This document shows, one piece after another, positions 44,910 through 55,350 of a DNA stretch of 64,000 nt. Every line of letters starts with the position of its first letter. Position 1 is the stretch's first letter. The stretch lies in the NCBI GenBank assembly GCA_024364735.1, contig JAGFNQ010000880.1, forward strand, positions 386,128 to 450,127, given 5' to 3'. The DNA comes from Boesenbergia rotunda (taxonomy: Eukaryota; Streptophyta; Magnoliopsida; Zingiberales; Zingiberaceae). The notes under the pieces are model-generated. The model saw only the letters and a program-made list of their open reading frames with translations, did not search any database and was not told where the DNA came from. The position numbers and the translations under genes were made by a program.

Positions 44910-45075
44910 GGATGGGCACCTTAAGAACGCCCCAGTTCTGGACTACCGACTATGTTTTCCACGGTTCTGGGACTACCGAAGTTGTCCAACAGGGATGGGC
45001 ACCTTAAGAATGCCCCGGTTCTGGACTACCGACTATGCTGTCCACGGTTCTGGGACTACCGTAGCTGTCCTTACC
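44910..45075 (+). repeat. Tandem duplication of about 83 bp in J
   Basis: Two copies begin 'ggatgggcaccttaag' (near 44912 and 44993), each with two 'ttctgg.actaccg' words. They lie in the downstream half of J. Confidence 0.7.
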
Positions 45076-45977
45076 CTAGTAGGTCGAGACTAGCTACCTC
45101 GTATTTACTTAGGGATGCGCGCACATGATGTATGTATGTGGTACAAGCCGGGGACCCCAATGATGTGATGATTATGTTTAAGTATTTAAAAGTATGATTT
45201 TAAAAGTTAAGCATCCTTATGTATATGCATTTGACTCATGCATTCATTCATGTTATGCATAATGCCATGATAGTAATGTTTTATGCTTATGTTTCATGAT
45301 AAGAATTATGCATGATAGTAAACGTCTTATGTTTATGCTTATGTTAAGAAGATGCCCATATGTTATGTTAGAAATCATGTCATGTTAAGTATATTTATAT
45401 TCATGTTTATGCCATGTATCATGCCATGTTAAGTGTATTTTATGTTCATGTACTACGTAAGAACTATGTCATGCTAAATGATTTTAGATGCTTATATCCT
45501 ATGTAAAGCACCAAGTTATGTTAATGTTTCATGTGCTTATGATTAAGTGATGAATGGTTTTAGTGAGTAGGAAAGAGTCTTACTAAGTCTATGTGCTTAT
45601 AGTCTTATTTTCCTTATACCGCAGATCAAGTAGGAGGACGATAAGGAAGCAGCAGGAGGGGCAGGAATGTGTGTGTGGTAGTGACTTGGCCAAGAAAAGA
45701 TATATTTACAAGTCTTATGCTAAAGCTTTACATTTGCTACTTATGTGCTTAATGGATGACCTATGTGACTTTATGACATAATGTTAAGTATGATTTATGA
45801 CATAATGTTAAGTATGATGTTAATATACTACGTTCCCATGCCATTATATTAGGAATGGTAGTTAGGTGAATGTATGTGTAAGTTTAAATTATTCCGCTGC
45901 ATTACGATGTTCACATGCTCCTATGTATGTTAACGTAACGCCGCTTTGCAAAAAAAAAAAGCGGGCGTTACAACTTC

Positions 45978-46857
45978 AAACTCTAATGGTCTGCACCGTG
46001 TATCAGCATAGCTCTTCTGGCGGCTTTGAGCTATTTCTATTCTCTGGCGGATCTGCTGTATGGCTACGGTGGTATCATCTATAAGATCTATCTATAGGCC
46101 TAACTCTTGCCTCTCACCACCCTCGTACCAGCAGATAGGAGATCTACACCTCCGCCCATATAAAACCTCATAGGGTGCCATGCCGATAGTGGCCTGATAA
46201 CTATTGTTGTAGGCGAATTCTGCTAAGCACAGGTATCTGCACCTACTGCCCTTGAAATCTAGAGCACAAGCTCTGAGCATATCTTCTAGTACTTAATTAA
46301 CTCTCTCTGTCTGACCATCTGTCTGAGGATGGAAAGTTGTGCTAAACTTCAATTTGGTGCCTAGTGTTGTCTGTACGCACTCCCAGAAGTGTGAAGTGAA
46401 CCTACTGTCCCTATCTGAGATGATAGTCCTAGGGACCCCATGTAGTCTGACGATCTCCTTGAGGTATAACTGAGCTAGCTGTTCCATGGAATAGGAGATC
46501 CTGATAGCTAGGAAGTGGGCAGACTTAGTCAATCTGTCTACTATTACCCAGATTGCATCATATTCATTCGTTCTTCTGGGTAGTCCCACTATAAAATCCA
46601 TGGAAATATCTTTCCATTTCCATTCTGGAATCTGAATAGGCTGCAGAACTCCACCTGGTCTCTGATGTTCTGCCTTGACTCTTTGGCATGTCAGATAGGT
46701 ACTGACATATCTGGCGATGTCTCTCTTCATCCCAGGCCACCAAAAACGTCCCCTGAGGTCTTGGTACATTTTGGTGGAACCAGGATGCATCGCATAAGGA
46801 GATCCATGTGCTTCCTCTAGGATCTTCCTTCGGAGCTCTTCCTGGTTCGGAACACAT
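45978..46857 (-). pseudogene. Element H integrase (zinc-binding and DDE core)
   Basis: The region encodes [20 protein letters not shown] and [20 protein letters not shown] (HHCC zinc domain, with one Cys in CLTC changed to T). The core follows: [27 protein letters not shown] and [13 protein letters not shown] hold the DDE residues. After a stop at 46293 the frame resumes with FAYNNSYQATIGMAPYEVLY. A second frame overlaps at 46857-46790, where the zinc domain begins. Confidence 0.85.
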
Positions 46858-46937
46858 AAGCGGTCACCGTACAGTGTCCCACTATCTGATAGGCGAAACT
46901 CCCTATTTTCTGATTCTGCTATCCCCTGCTTGATTTT

Positions 46938-48437
46938 CTAAAGGTCAGGATCTTGATCCTGTGTTGTCTGGATGTCTTCAAGCAGGGTCGACACTAATGT
47001 CAAAGTGGAGAGCTGCCCAACTATAATTTCCAATCCGAACTCGGATATTTCCTTCCGAAGAGGCTGTGACATCGTAGACAAAGCTAGTAGGGTGGCACTA
47101 GATTTCCTGTTAAGCGCGTCTGCCACCTTATTAGCTTTACCTGGATGGTAGAGGATGTCAATGCCATAATCCTTGACTAGCTCAAGCCACCTGCGTTGCC
47201 TCATGTTTAGATCCTTCTGAGTAAAGAAATACTTCAGACTCTGATGATCTGTGAAAATCCTACACTGAGCTCCGTATAAGTAATGTCTCCAGATCTTGAG
47301 GGCGAACACTACTGCAGCTAGCTCCAGGTCATGAGTAGGGTAGTTCTTCTCATAATCCTTGAGTTGTCTAGAGGCATAGGCAATAACCTTGCCATTCTGC
47401 ATCAGCACTGCTCCAAGTCCTAATTTAGAAGCATCACTATATATGTCAAAGCTGTCAGTGGTCTCTGGAAGAGTCAAGATGGGAGCACTAGTCAATCTTC
47501 TCTTTAATTCTGTAAAACTGTTCTCGCAATCCTCTGTCCACTGAAACTTCCTGTTCTTTCTGGTAAGAGCTGTCAGTGGGGAGGCTATCCTGGAGAAATC
47601 CTCTACAAACTTCCTGTAGTAACCGGCTAGACCCAGAAAACTTCTGATCTCACTGGCATTCTTCGGTCTAACCCAGTTACTTACTGCTTCTATTTTGCTG
47701 GGGTCTACCATTACACCATCCTTGGAGATGATGTAACCCAGAAAAGACACCTGATCGAGCCAAAACTCACACTTGGAGAATTTCGCATAGAGTTGGCTCC
47801 GCTGAAGAATTTCTAATACTATTTTCAGGTGTTCTGCGTGTTCCTTCTGAGTCCTGGAATATATCAGAATATCATCGATGAAGACGATAACAAACTTATC
47901 TAAATATTCTCGGAACACTCTGTTCATGAGGTCCATGAAAGTCGCTGGAGCATTCGTTATGCCAAAAGGCATAACTATAAACTCATAGTGTCCGTATCTT
48001 GTTCTGAAAGCTGTCTTGGGGATGTCACCTTCCTTAACTTTCACCTGGTGATATCCCGATCTCAAGTCTATTTTTGAGAACACTGCTGCTCCCTTTAGCT
48101 GATCGAACAAGTGGCCAATTCTTGGCAAGGGATACTTGTTCTTGATGGTGACTTGATTCAAGGCCCGGTAATCTATACACAAGCACATGGACCCGTCTTT
48201 CTTCTTTACGAACAATACGGGAGCTCCCCAAGGTGAATGACTAGGGCGTATGAAGCCCTTGTCGAGCAGCTCCTGTAGTTGCTCCTGATGTTCTCTTAAT
48301 TTTGCTGGAGCCATACGGTATGGTGCTTTTGAAATGGGATTGGTACCTGGAATGAGATCTATCTCAAACTCTATCTCCCTATCTGGCGCTAAGTCTGGTA
48401 ACTCGTCAGGGAAGACTGCTGGGTAGTCACATACCAC
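46938..48437 (-). pseudogene. Element H reverse transcriptase and RNase H (500 aa frame)
   Basis: A long uninterrupted part of pol: [20 protein letters not shown] starts the RT-proximal region. RT motifs [42 protein letters not shown] and FIDDILIYS (catalytic Asp pair) follow. RNase H shows [30 protein letters not shown] and [10 protein letters not shown]. The end [15 protein letters not shown] leads into the integrase linker. RT copies RNA to cDNA and RNase H removes the template. The frame is good, but the protease part upstream is missing, so the polyprotein is broken. Confidence 0.95.
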
Positions 48438-49515
48438 TGGGACCTCTTCTAGCTTTTGGTCCTTCTCTTGTTCAGTATTGACTACATGTGCTAGAAATCC
48501 GGTACATCCTGAATCCAGCAGTTTCTGTGCTTTTAGAGCTGAGAGAAATTTCTTGGCCTTTCTCTTGGGTTCTTAGATATATTCAAACTGCACTCCTACT
48601 CCAGGTTGGAAGATGACTTTCCTTTCTAGCTAGAGTTGTGGCCCTGGGGTTTCTGAGTTCCTGAACTGCATTGGCCTTTACTTTCTGTCATGACTGACTT
48701 CTGCTGTTGCGTGCTGTTCAGGTAGTGCTCGGTGATCAGAGCACTGCTAACTAGTTCTTCTGAGGTTTGCGGCCTATGGACGTTGCTGGCCACATTCAAT
48801 GCTATTTCTGCCTTAGCATCTTGAGCATTAGCCTGACTCGCTCTCGTTCAGTGCTAACCAGTTCAGGGCATAGGCGAGCCAGTCTGTTGAATCTCTTCAC
48901 GGCTTCCTCTACTGATAGGTTACCTTGACGAAATTCAGTGAATTCATCATAATGTCGATTAGTAACCCGCATATGAAAGAATTCTTCGAAGAACTCTGCT
49001 TCGAAGTTGGCCCACGTCATCTGATTTATGTCTCGCTTGGCCTTCACCCTTTCACACCACATTCTAGCATCTCCTGCTAGGCAGAAGGATGCGCACTTGA
49101 CTTTCTCATGTTCTGGCCAGTCTAGAAGCTCCATAGTACTCTCCAGGGTTTTGAACCAGGCTTATGCGTCCCACGGTTCACTAGTGCCTGAAAAGTTCTC
49201 TAGTTTGAGTTTCTGCCACTGAACTAGATATGCTTCTCTTCTAGCCCCTACTGCTGGGGCTTCTAGTGCTATTGGTGGGATTGGTGCTCTAGGTGGAACC
49301 TCTGCCACTATCGGGGTTTCCACATTTGGTCCTGGCGTAGCAGTAGGTGTGGTCTGCTGATTAGCCCATAAAGTGGTTATCTCCTACTGCTGCTCAGCTA
49401 TCTGTCTCTGGAGCTGAGCCACTATCTCCACGAGATTAGGTGGAGTCACTATGTCAGTTGCCTCCTATTGAGGCTCAATAGCTGGTGCCCTTCTAGTTGG
49501 GCGTCCTCTAGCCAT
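48438..49515 (-). pseudogene. Element H Gag, decayed, with missing Gag-protease part
   Basis: Gag starts at the ATG near 49515 (MARGRPTRRAP), followed by stops. The best frame (49134-48802) has LAGDARMWCERVKAKRDINQ, TWANFEAEFFEEFF and the GNLSVEEAVKRFNRLARLCP segment, which is the Gypsy gag domain. Between 48800 and 48438 only scraps of the protease-RT linker remain. The zinc knuckle and protease site were not found, so an internal deletion is likely. Confidence 0.75.
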
Positions 49516-49758
49516 TATCTAAATAACAGAGGACATACAGTTCATATTTTAATTCTAACAACATGTTATCAGATATAAACTAAAGTATTAAACATGCTTT
49601 CGTTAACTGTAAACAAGAACTGACTAGAACACAGATAGCATGAATAACATGAAAATACTATAAATCTGAAAGCAAGAAAATATGGTAATGTGAGAGATAC
49701 TCTTACTTGGAAGCTGCAGGTCTGATGCTGATGTGTGTGGGGAGGAAAGATGGAACTT

Positions 49759-49770
49759 GCTCTGATACTA
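49759..49770 (-). other. Element H primer binding site
   Basis: The minus strand reads TAGTATCAGAGC, one mismatch from the tRNA-Met site, 3 nt from the LTR. Confidence 0.8.
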
Positions 49771-49773
49771 CTC

Positions 49774-52271
49774 TGTAACGACCCGCCTTCTGGTCCTAAG
49801 CGTTAAGGCGGATCGCTACCACTAACTGGCTGACTAACTGATTTATGATCCTTGTTTTCATATAAGCTATACCAACTGGGAGAATTTAAAAAAACTTATT
49901 TCGCTATTTACTGAACTAACAATTCATAATCATGTTGGAAGTACTACCCAGTGGAAACAAAATAAAAACTTTAATTTTATTAGCTTGGCCAGGATTTAAT
50001 CCCCCAACCTCTGCATTGCATGGCTAAGGCACTAACCAGCTGCTCTATTGTTTTACACAGTACCAGTCGATTGCTATATATACCAGTCGACTGGTCGGGC
50101 CACAGAATGTTTCTGTGCCCGACACCAGTCGACTGGTGTTTTTCCAGTCGACTGGTAGTTCTAAAAATCCGGATTTCAGATTTCCAGAACTAATCAAACT
50201 TGAGCTACAATGTACCAAATTCGTGTCTAACAAGCATAATGACATAAATAGAGTTCCACAATGATTCTAGGGCATTTATCACATGTTTTTGGAGGGTTTC
50301 TAGCATGCATAGCAACTTAGAAATCGCAATTCAACATATAGAAGCAATAACATAAACGTGCCAAGTTTGTATCAAGTTCTTATTAGAACTATTCATTATT
50401 CATATCTAAGGGCATCCTTAGCTACTAAGTGGCATTCTATACAGTGCATTAATCTCAGAACAAGCATATCCTAAGTATTTAGCATGTGGATCAAAAGTAT
50501 CAAGTTCTTACCCCTGAAGCTTAAGCATGGATCTAAATCACCATATTACAAGTAGTAACTCATATCATTCAACATCCACTAAACAATTATTAAATCAGGT
50601 AAATAAGCTACTTTAGGTACACTAGGCACCACAAATAACGAGTCTAAACAAGTTAATACATGGTTCTCATAGTATATTGCGGAATAACTAAAGAAGCATA
50701 AAAAGGATTATTTCTATGCTTTGCAAGTTCCGAAGACTTTTATTCCAACTCCACCATCACACACACTTTGCATCAAGCCCGCCGCCTCCGCTACTAGTGC
50801 TTTCCTTTACCTGTATCTGCAGTATAAGGAAATGCAAACTAATAAGCATAAAGCTTAGTAAGTACCATCTAGCCTCACAAAACTATAAAATCTCGGATTA
50901 TGCTTTTCAAAACATGCTATGCAAATACACGCTCATGTTTATAAATAATCATGTTATGCTCATGCTAAAATACATGTCATAAAATGTCATGGCAAATAAC
51001 TGAGACATGACATATACTAAACTGAAGCTGAAAACTACGCTATAGCATGACATACATATCTGAACTGAAACTGAAACCAACTAACATAAAACTAATTATT
51101 AAATTCACCACATACTAAAATGAATTTCTGAAAACTAAGAACATATAGTAGGTGAAAGTAATAATCAACTGCTGTGGGCCCGACAATGTACCAACTGTGC
51201 GCGCATCCCTAATAAATCCGAGGTAGCAAATCCCGAATCCATTAGGGTTCTACTAGATTATCTGAACCTAGGGGCAACTAGGAGCCCATCCCATACTAGG
51301 TTATCTAAACCTAGAGGCAACTTGGAGCCTATCCCTGGACCGAAGTCCGGTACAATGTCAACTGAAAATAAAATAGTTCTTTTATACTTTTCTTTTTCTC
51401 TTCTGATTCTTGCTTTTACTAGGTTATCTAAACCTAGGGGCAACTAGGAGCCCATCCCGTTGGACCTTGGTCCCAATCATAAACTAAAGCAAGAATTTCT
51501 ATTCTCTAATGCTTTCTATAGCATTAACTGAACTGAACAATTTAACAAACACCTCACGTGCTCCTTGACCCAAAACTGAAGGGTAATACAACATGCTTGT
51601 TCATAATTTACGATTTCTAATCGTAAAACATACATATAAGGAAATAAAGCATACGAAAACTCAACCGAAACTACTTATACTGCATGTGAGGGGTACTTAC
51701 ATCCTGCGCTAGGTTTTCTTACGAATAAAATCTGAAATTCCTGAGGAAACGTCGAACTACAACGTTCTTCTTGCTTCTTGGCGTTCTCCTCGCGTCTACG
51801 AGGGTCCCCGTAGAGAATAGGGCCTCTTGAGACCTTCCCTTTGCTTCCCCTTTGTCTTGGGCGGCAAGAGAAGAGGAGAGGAGGAGGAGACGCAAGAGAG
51901 GAAGAGGAGAAGAGGAGGGGGCGTCGACGCACCTAAGGCTCACGCAACCTCAAAAACACCTCCTTTAATTCTTTCATTTCTTATTTATATCAAGCTATAA
52001 AATAAACCCTAAGTTGAATATATACATGTATATCTCAAATATTCTATTACTTCATTCAAGAAAACCCCTATGGGACTAATGGTTAATAGAACCATGATAA
52101 AGGTTTAAACCCATTAGAGGTTTCTGGTTCAAAACTCGCCTATTGCCACCAACTCATTTTCTTTATTTTTGCCACTTCTTTTTATGGAAAAATTCCATAA
52201 AAATATCTAAAAATTCCAGAAAAATCCTAGAATACTTCTAAAATTATTTTAGGAAATTTTTGGGCGTTACA
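49774..52271 (-). repeat. Element H right LTR (2498 bp)
   Basis: It runs from TGTAACGACCCGCC to GGGCGTTACA. It is nearly identical to the left LTR but lacks one 19-bp palindrome unit and about 7 bp near 50047. One palindrome has a point change (CAGTCGATTG at 50064). Confidence 0.9.
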
Positions 52272-52457
52272 ATCCCCCATACCTTGTAAAAAGTTCGTCC
52301 TCGAACTTAAAACAACTCTGGGTATTTCTGCCTCATGCTGTCCTCGGGTTCCCATGTTGCCTCTTCTACGCTGTGATTTTGACATATAACTTTCACTAAT
52401 GGTACCTCCTTGTTCCGCAATTTCTAAAATTATTTTAGGAAATTTTTGGGCGTTACA
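52272..52457 (-). repeat. Second pol end plus LTR scrap beyond the right LTR of H
   Basis: 52272-52423 matches 42294-42445 (PPT and chromodomain end). It then jumps to the last 36 bp of LTR H (52422-52457, ending GGGCGTTACA). The junction shares a TTC/TTCT microhomology. CGAAT follows at 52458. Confidence 0.9.
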
Positions 52458-52462
52458 CGAAT
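52458..52462. repeat. Target-site duplication of H, right copy
   Basis: CGAAT, identical to 39765-39769. Confidence 0.9.
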
Positions 52463-52703
52463 GAAGGCTCGCTCAACCATAGAAATGCCGAACATCGTCA
52501 CTACTCTAAACCATGATGCATTTCAGAATGATTACGTAGAGAGATATTCAGTTGATTCACAACTCCAATCTACATCTCAATTACTTGTAGATAATAACGT
52601 TACTTACGAGGATATAGATGATGGAGATATGTCCAGCAGTGATGAAGTTGTTGAACTAACAGAGTCTAACAATGAGGATTTAGAAGCTGCTACTATTGAT
52701 TAA
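52463..52703 (+). pseudogene. CACTA tnp2 transposase, C-terminal end
   Basis: After the H duplication the frame gives an ARSTIEMPN motif, typical of the tnp2 end, and an acidic Asp/Glu/Ser tail ending at TAA 52703. It is in phase with the part left of H. Confidence 0.75.
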
Positions 52704-52825
52704 TGTGATCTTAATGATGACAGGATATCATGTTTTTTTGTTTATCATGTAAGTTATGTATTTATTTTATTTCTTATTTATATGATCATGTCTCCAAACT
52801 TTATTTTTTTTTTATAGATACTATT

Positions 52826-54268
52826 ATGGCATAGCAGCAGCAAGAGCAGCAGCTAGGTCAACAGCTAGTGGCACTCCGTGGCTACAAGGTTCTGAAAATT
52901 GTTGAAGAATCGTAAGTATTTTTTATTATTAGTAATTTATGTTCATATCTGACTTTAGTTATAATATATTTTGAAATTTTAACATAATTTTTATGCAGAT
53001 TTACTCCAGATGGCCACCGAGTGTCCTCTTATTACCGAAAAATTTAAAGAAAGAGTATGCGTTGCTGGCCTTACATGGAGACATGTAGATGAGGAAACGA
53101 AGACATTTTACTATAATGAATCTGTAGTAAGTATATTTAATATATTTAGTATTCTAAAATTTAATAAACTAATTTTAATAATTTGCATTGCAGAAAAATA
53201 TACATGGGAGGACAGACACGAGGCCGAATTTTAAAATACTTGGAATATTTATTGTGCCAAGTTATACCAAGACCACATGTATTATTTAAGAAAGAAGGCG
53301 ACGCGACCTCTGTATGTTGATGCCGAGACCTAGGGTGTATGGACAGCCACCTGGGCTGAACAAAGATGGAAGAAAAATGCTGAAAAGGCTCGAGCCAACA
53401 GAAATACAGAGTCAAGTGGCCCGAGCACCGGAACAGCTCGACATTCATCTGGATCTAAATCTATTGTTGAGCATACCATGGATTTGGTGAGTTCAATTCA
53501 AAGTTATGCAAGTAAATTTTACATTTATCAATTACCAAACTCATATAATTAGGCTCTAATAAATTTGTGTATACAGGAACGAGATCTTACTCGTCAGCCT
53601 ACTTGTATGGAGATCTTTTTGAAGACCCATAAGAAGAAAGATGGGACATTTGCCAATTCTCGATCACAGGTGATACATGTATAATTATTATCTTTATTCT
53701 ATTTAATCTTTTCTATCTTTATTAACGTTAGTAATTGTATACAATTTGAATATTAATCTGATAATCCTTTTTCATACAGGATCAAATTACAAATAGAGTG
53801 GTCGAGGCATCTCAGCCATCGATAGAGGGGGGGGGGGGGAGTCACAGACTTCATCCACCAACCAGCTGAATGAGATCTATTATGATGTTGTCAGTGGACG
53901 GACAAAAAAACTCCACCCTCTACGGGCTTGGCTCACAGGCTAAAGTTACATTCGATCGTTTAAGGATGTCCAGGGGGCATGCCACTTCGTCTGCTTCTTC
54001 TTCTGAGGTGCAGTCTTTACGACAAGAAAATCAAGAATTGCGCTCTCAAATTACCTCCATGGATCATAAGATCGATCAGTTGATAACCATTGAGGAGTAG
54101 AGGAGAGCGGAGGAGGATATGAGGAGAGCGGAGGATGATCGGAGGAGAGAGGCCAGTCATAAAGCTTTTATGGATCATATAATGGCGGTCATAACTACTT
54201 TCACCTCTCCAACACAACACGGATTTGAGTCACAAGAGACTCAAGACCCAACAGACGGTGGCGAATAG
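52826..54268 (+). pseudogene. CACTA second gene: plant transposase (Transposase_24, Ptta/En/Spm), decayed
   Basis: Spliced plus-strand gene. Exon 1 starts with ATG 52826 and a Gln-rich stretch, stop TAG at codon 3, then LRGYKVLKIVEES, with a splice site at 52912. Later exons give TWRHVDEETKTFYYNE, KYTWEDRHEAEF, WKKNAEKARANRNTESSG, KTHKKKDGTFANSRSQ and IYYDVVSGRTKKLHPLYGLG. A Leu/Gln/Glu coiled coil (54005-54220) ends at TAG 54268. These are hallmarks of PF03004, the partner gene of tnp2 in CACTA elements (probably end-binding). Several frame changes, a 12-G run at 53828-53839 and stops show decay. Confidence 0.8.
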
Positions 54269-55084
54269 ATTTTTTCTGAGGTATGTTAAAATGTTAAATT
54301 TATTTATTCTGTAATTACAGTCGAATATATTATATTTTTGCCTTTCAGGACTCATTATTTTGTAGCCAAATATCCTTATCATATTCACCAGATATATATC
54401 TAGATATTAAAATTTGTTATTCATATATAATTGTTTTATATTTTAGATAAATTTTATAGTTATCATTTTTATAATATATTGTTATACTTATTTTGTAATC
54501 ATCATTATCATAACATATTTTATTTTATTTTGTCTCGCAAGATTTTCAAATATAGGGATATTTTCTATTATCTTGTATCATGGTATGTAATTTGAATTTG
54601 GATATTGATATTGTACTTTGTTTATATTGTTGTAATTTGAATGTTTCGATGTTTGTAATATTTGTATTGTATCGGATTAAATCATTGTAATGCTTGTTTG
54701 ATATGTAATGTTTGGATGATGTTTCAATGTTTGTAATCATTGTATTGTATTGGATTAAATCATTGTAATGCTTGTTTGATATGTAATGTTTGGATGATGT
54801 TTCAATGTTTGTAATCATTGTATTGTACCGGATTAAATCATGGTATGTAATGTTTGTTTATAATGTTTGATATTGTAATGTTCGTAAGTTACAGTTTGGA
54901 TGTTTCAATTACAGTTTCGATATTTGTTTGTAATGTTTGTATGTTTCGATGTTTGTAATGTTTGGATGTCTATAATGTTTGTATTGTAATGGATGTTTTA
55001 CAGTTTGGATGTTTCGATGCTTGTATGTCATCTATTGTGTGAAATCTATTGTATATTAGACCGAATTAAATAATGTTTTTTTGA
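54269..55084 (+). repeat. AT-rich 3' region of the CACTA element with 78-bp tandem repeats
   Basis: The words 'ggattaaatcattgtaatgc' recur at 54674 and 54752, and a partial copy at 54830, 78 bp apart. Degenerate 'gtaatgtttg.atg' units continue to about 55020. No coding signal. Confidence 0.75.
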
Positions 55085-55350
55085 ATTTCCGACTGAATAC
55101 CGATAGAATAGGTATTTTGTCGGTAATGTATCGCCCGTCACGTCAACAAACTTTGTGATATTTCTCGACAGAAACAGCAATTTCTGTCGGTGATTACCGA
55201 CGGAATATTCCGTCGGTAAATAAAAATTACCGATGGACTGATATTTCCGTCGAAAATATTATCCGACAACTAATATTCTGACATTTTTTTCCGTCATAGT
55301 TCCGTCGGTAAGGCTTAATACCGATGGGATTCCATCAATAAATTCCATCA
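55085..55350. repeat. CACTA subterminal inverted repeats
   Basis: Units of the type TTACCGACGGAATATTCCGTCGGTAA occur as an inverted pair around 55195-55220, and variants (ccgtcggtaa, accgatgg, tccgtcg) recur in both orientations. This is the usual binding-site region near a CACTA end. The terminal CACTA motif itself is not visible. Confidence 0.75.

Larger units (their letters stand above)
42749..45972 (+). mobile_element. J: large solo LTR (3224 bp), Gypsy type
   Basis: It has ends TGTAACAACCCGG...GGGCGTTACA and a perfect 5-bp duplication ACTTC (42744-42748 and 45973-45977). No primer binding site, PPT or coding domain lies inside. The plus orientation is suggested by a TATA box at 43226 and a downstream region with a CT-rich leader. 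Repeats of 'caagtttcggccaa' recur near 43870, 44010 and 44170. Reading across J, the integrase frame of H joins correctly. Confidence 0.85.
39770..52457 (-). mobile_element. Element H: Ty3/Gypsy chromovirus (Tekay/Del-like), rearranged tandem
   Basis: Minus-strand order from the right: 36 bp of LTR start (52457-52422), 150 bp of pol end (52421-52272), a full LTR (52271-49774), primer binding site, gag, RT-RNase H, integrase with chromodomain (split by J), PPT and a full LTR (42293-39770). The outer flanks are both CGAAT, so the whole 12.7 kb behaves as one insertion. Confidence 0.9.
36777..55350 (+). mobile_element. CACTA (En/Spm-type) DNA transposon, interrupted by E and H
   Basis: Plus-strand order: tnp2-type transposase (36784-39769), insertion of H (39770-52457), end of tnp2 (52463-52703), second transposase gene (52826-54268), AT-rich 3' region, and subterminal inverted repeats (55085-55350). 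The 5' part is missing at the E insertion. A terminal CACTA inverted repeat was not found. Confidence 0.8.
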
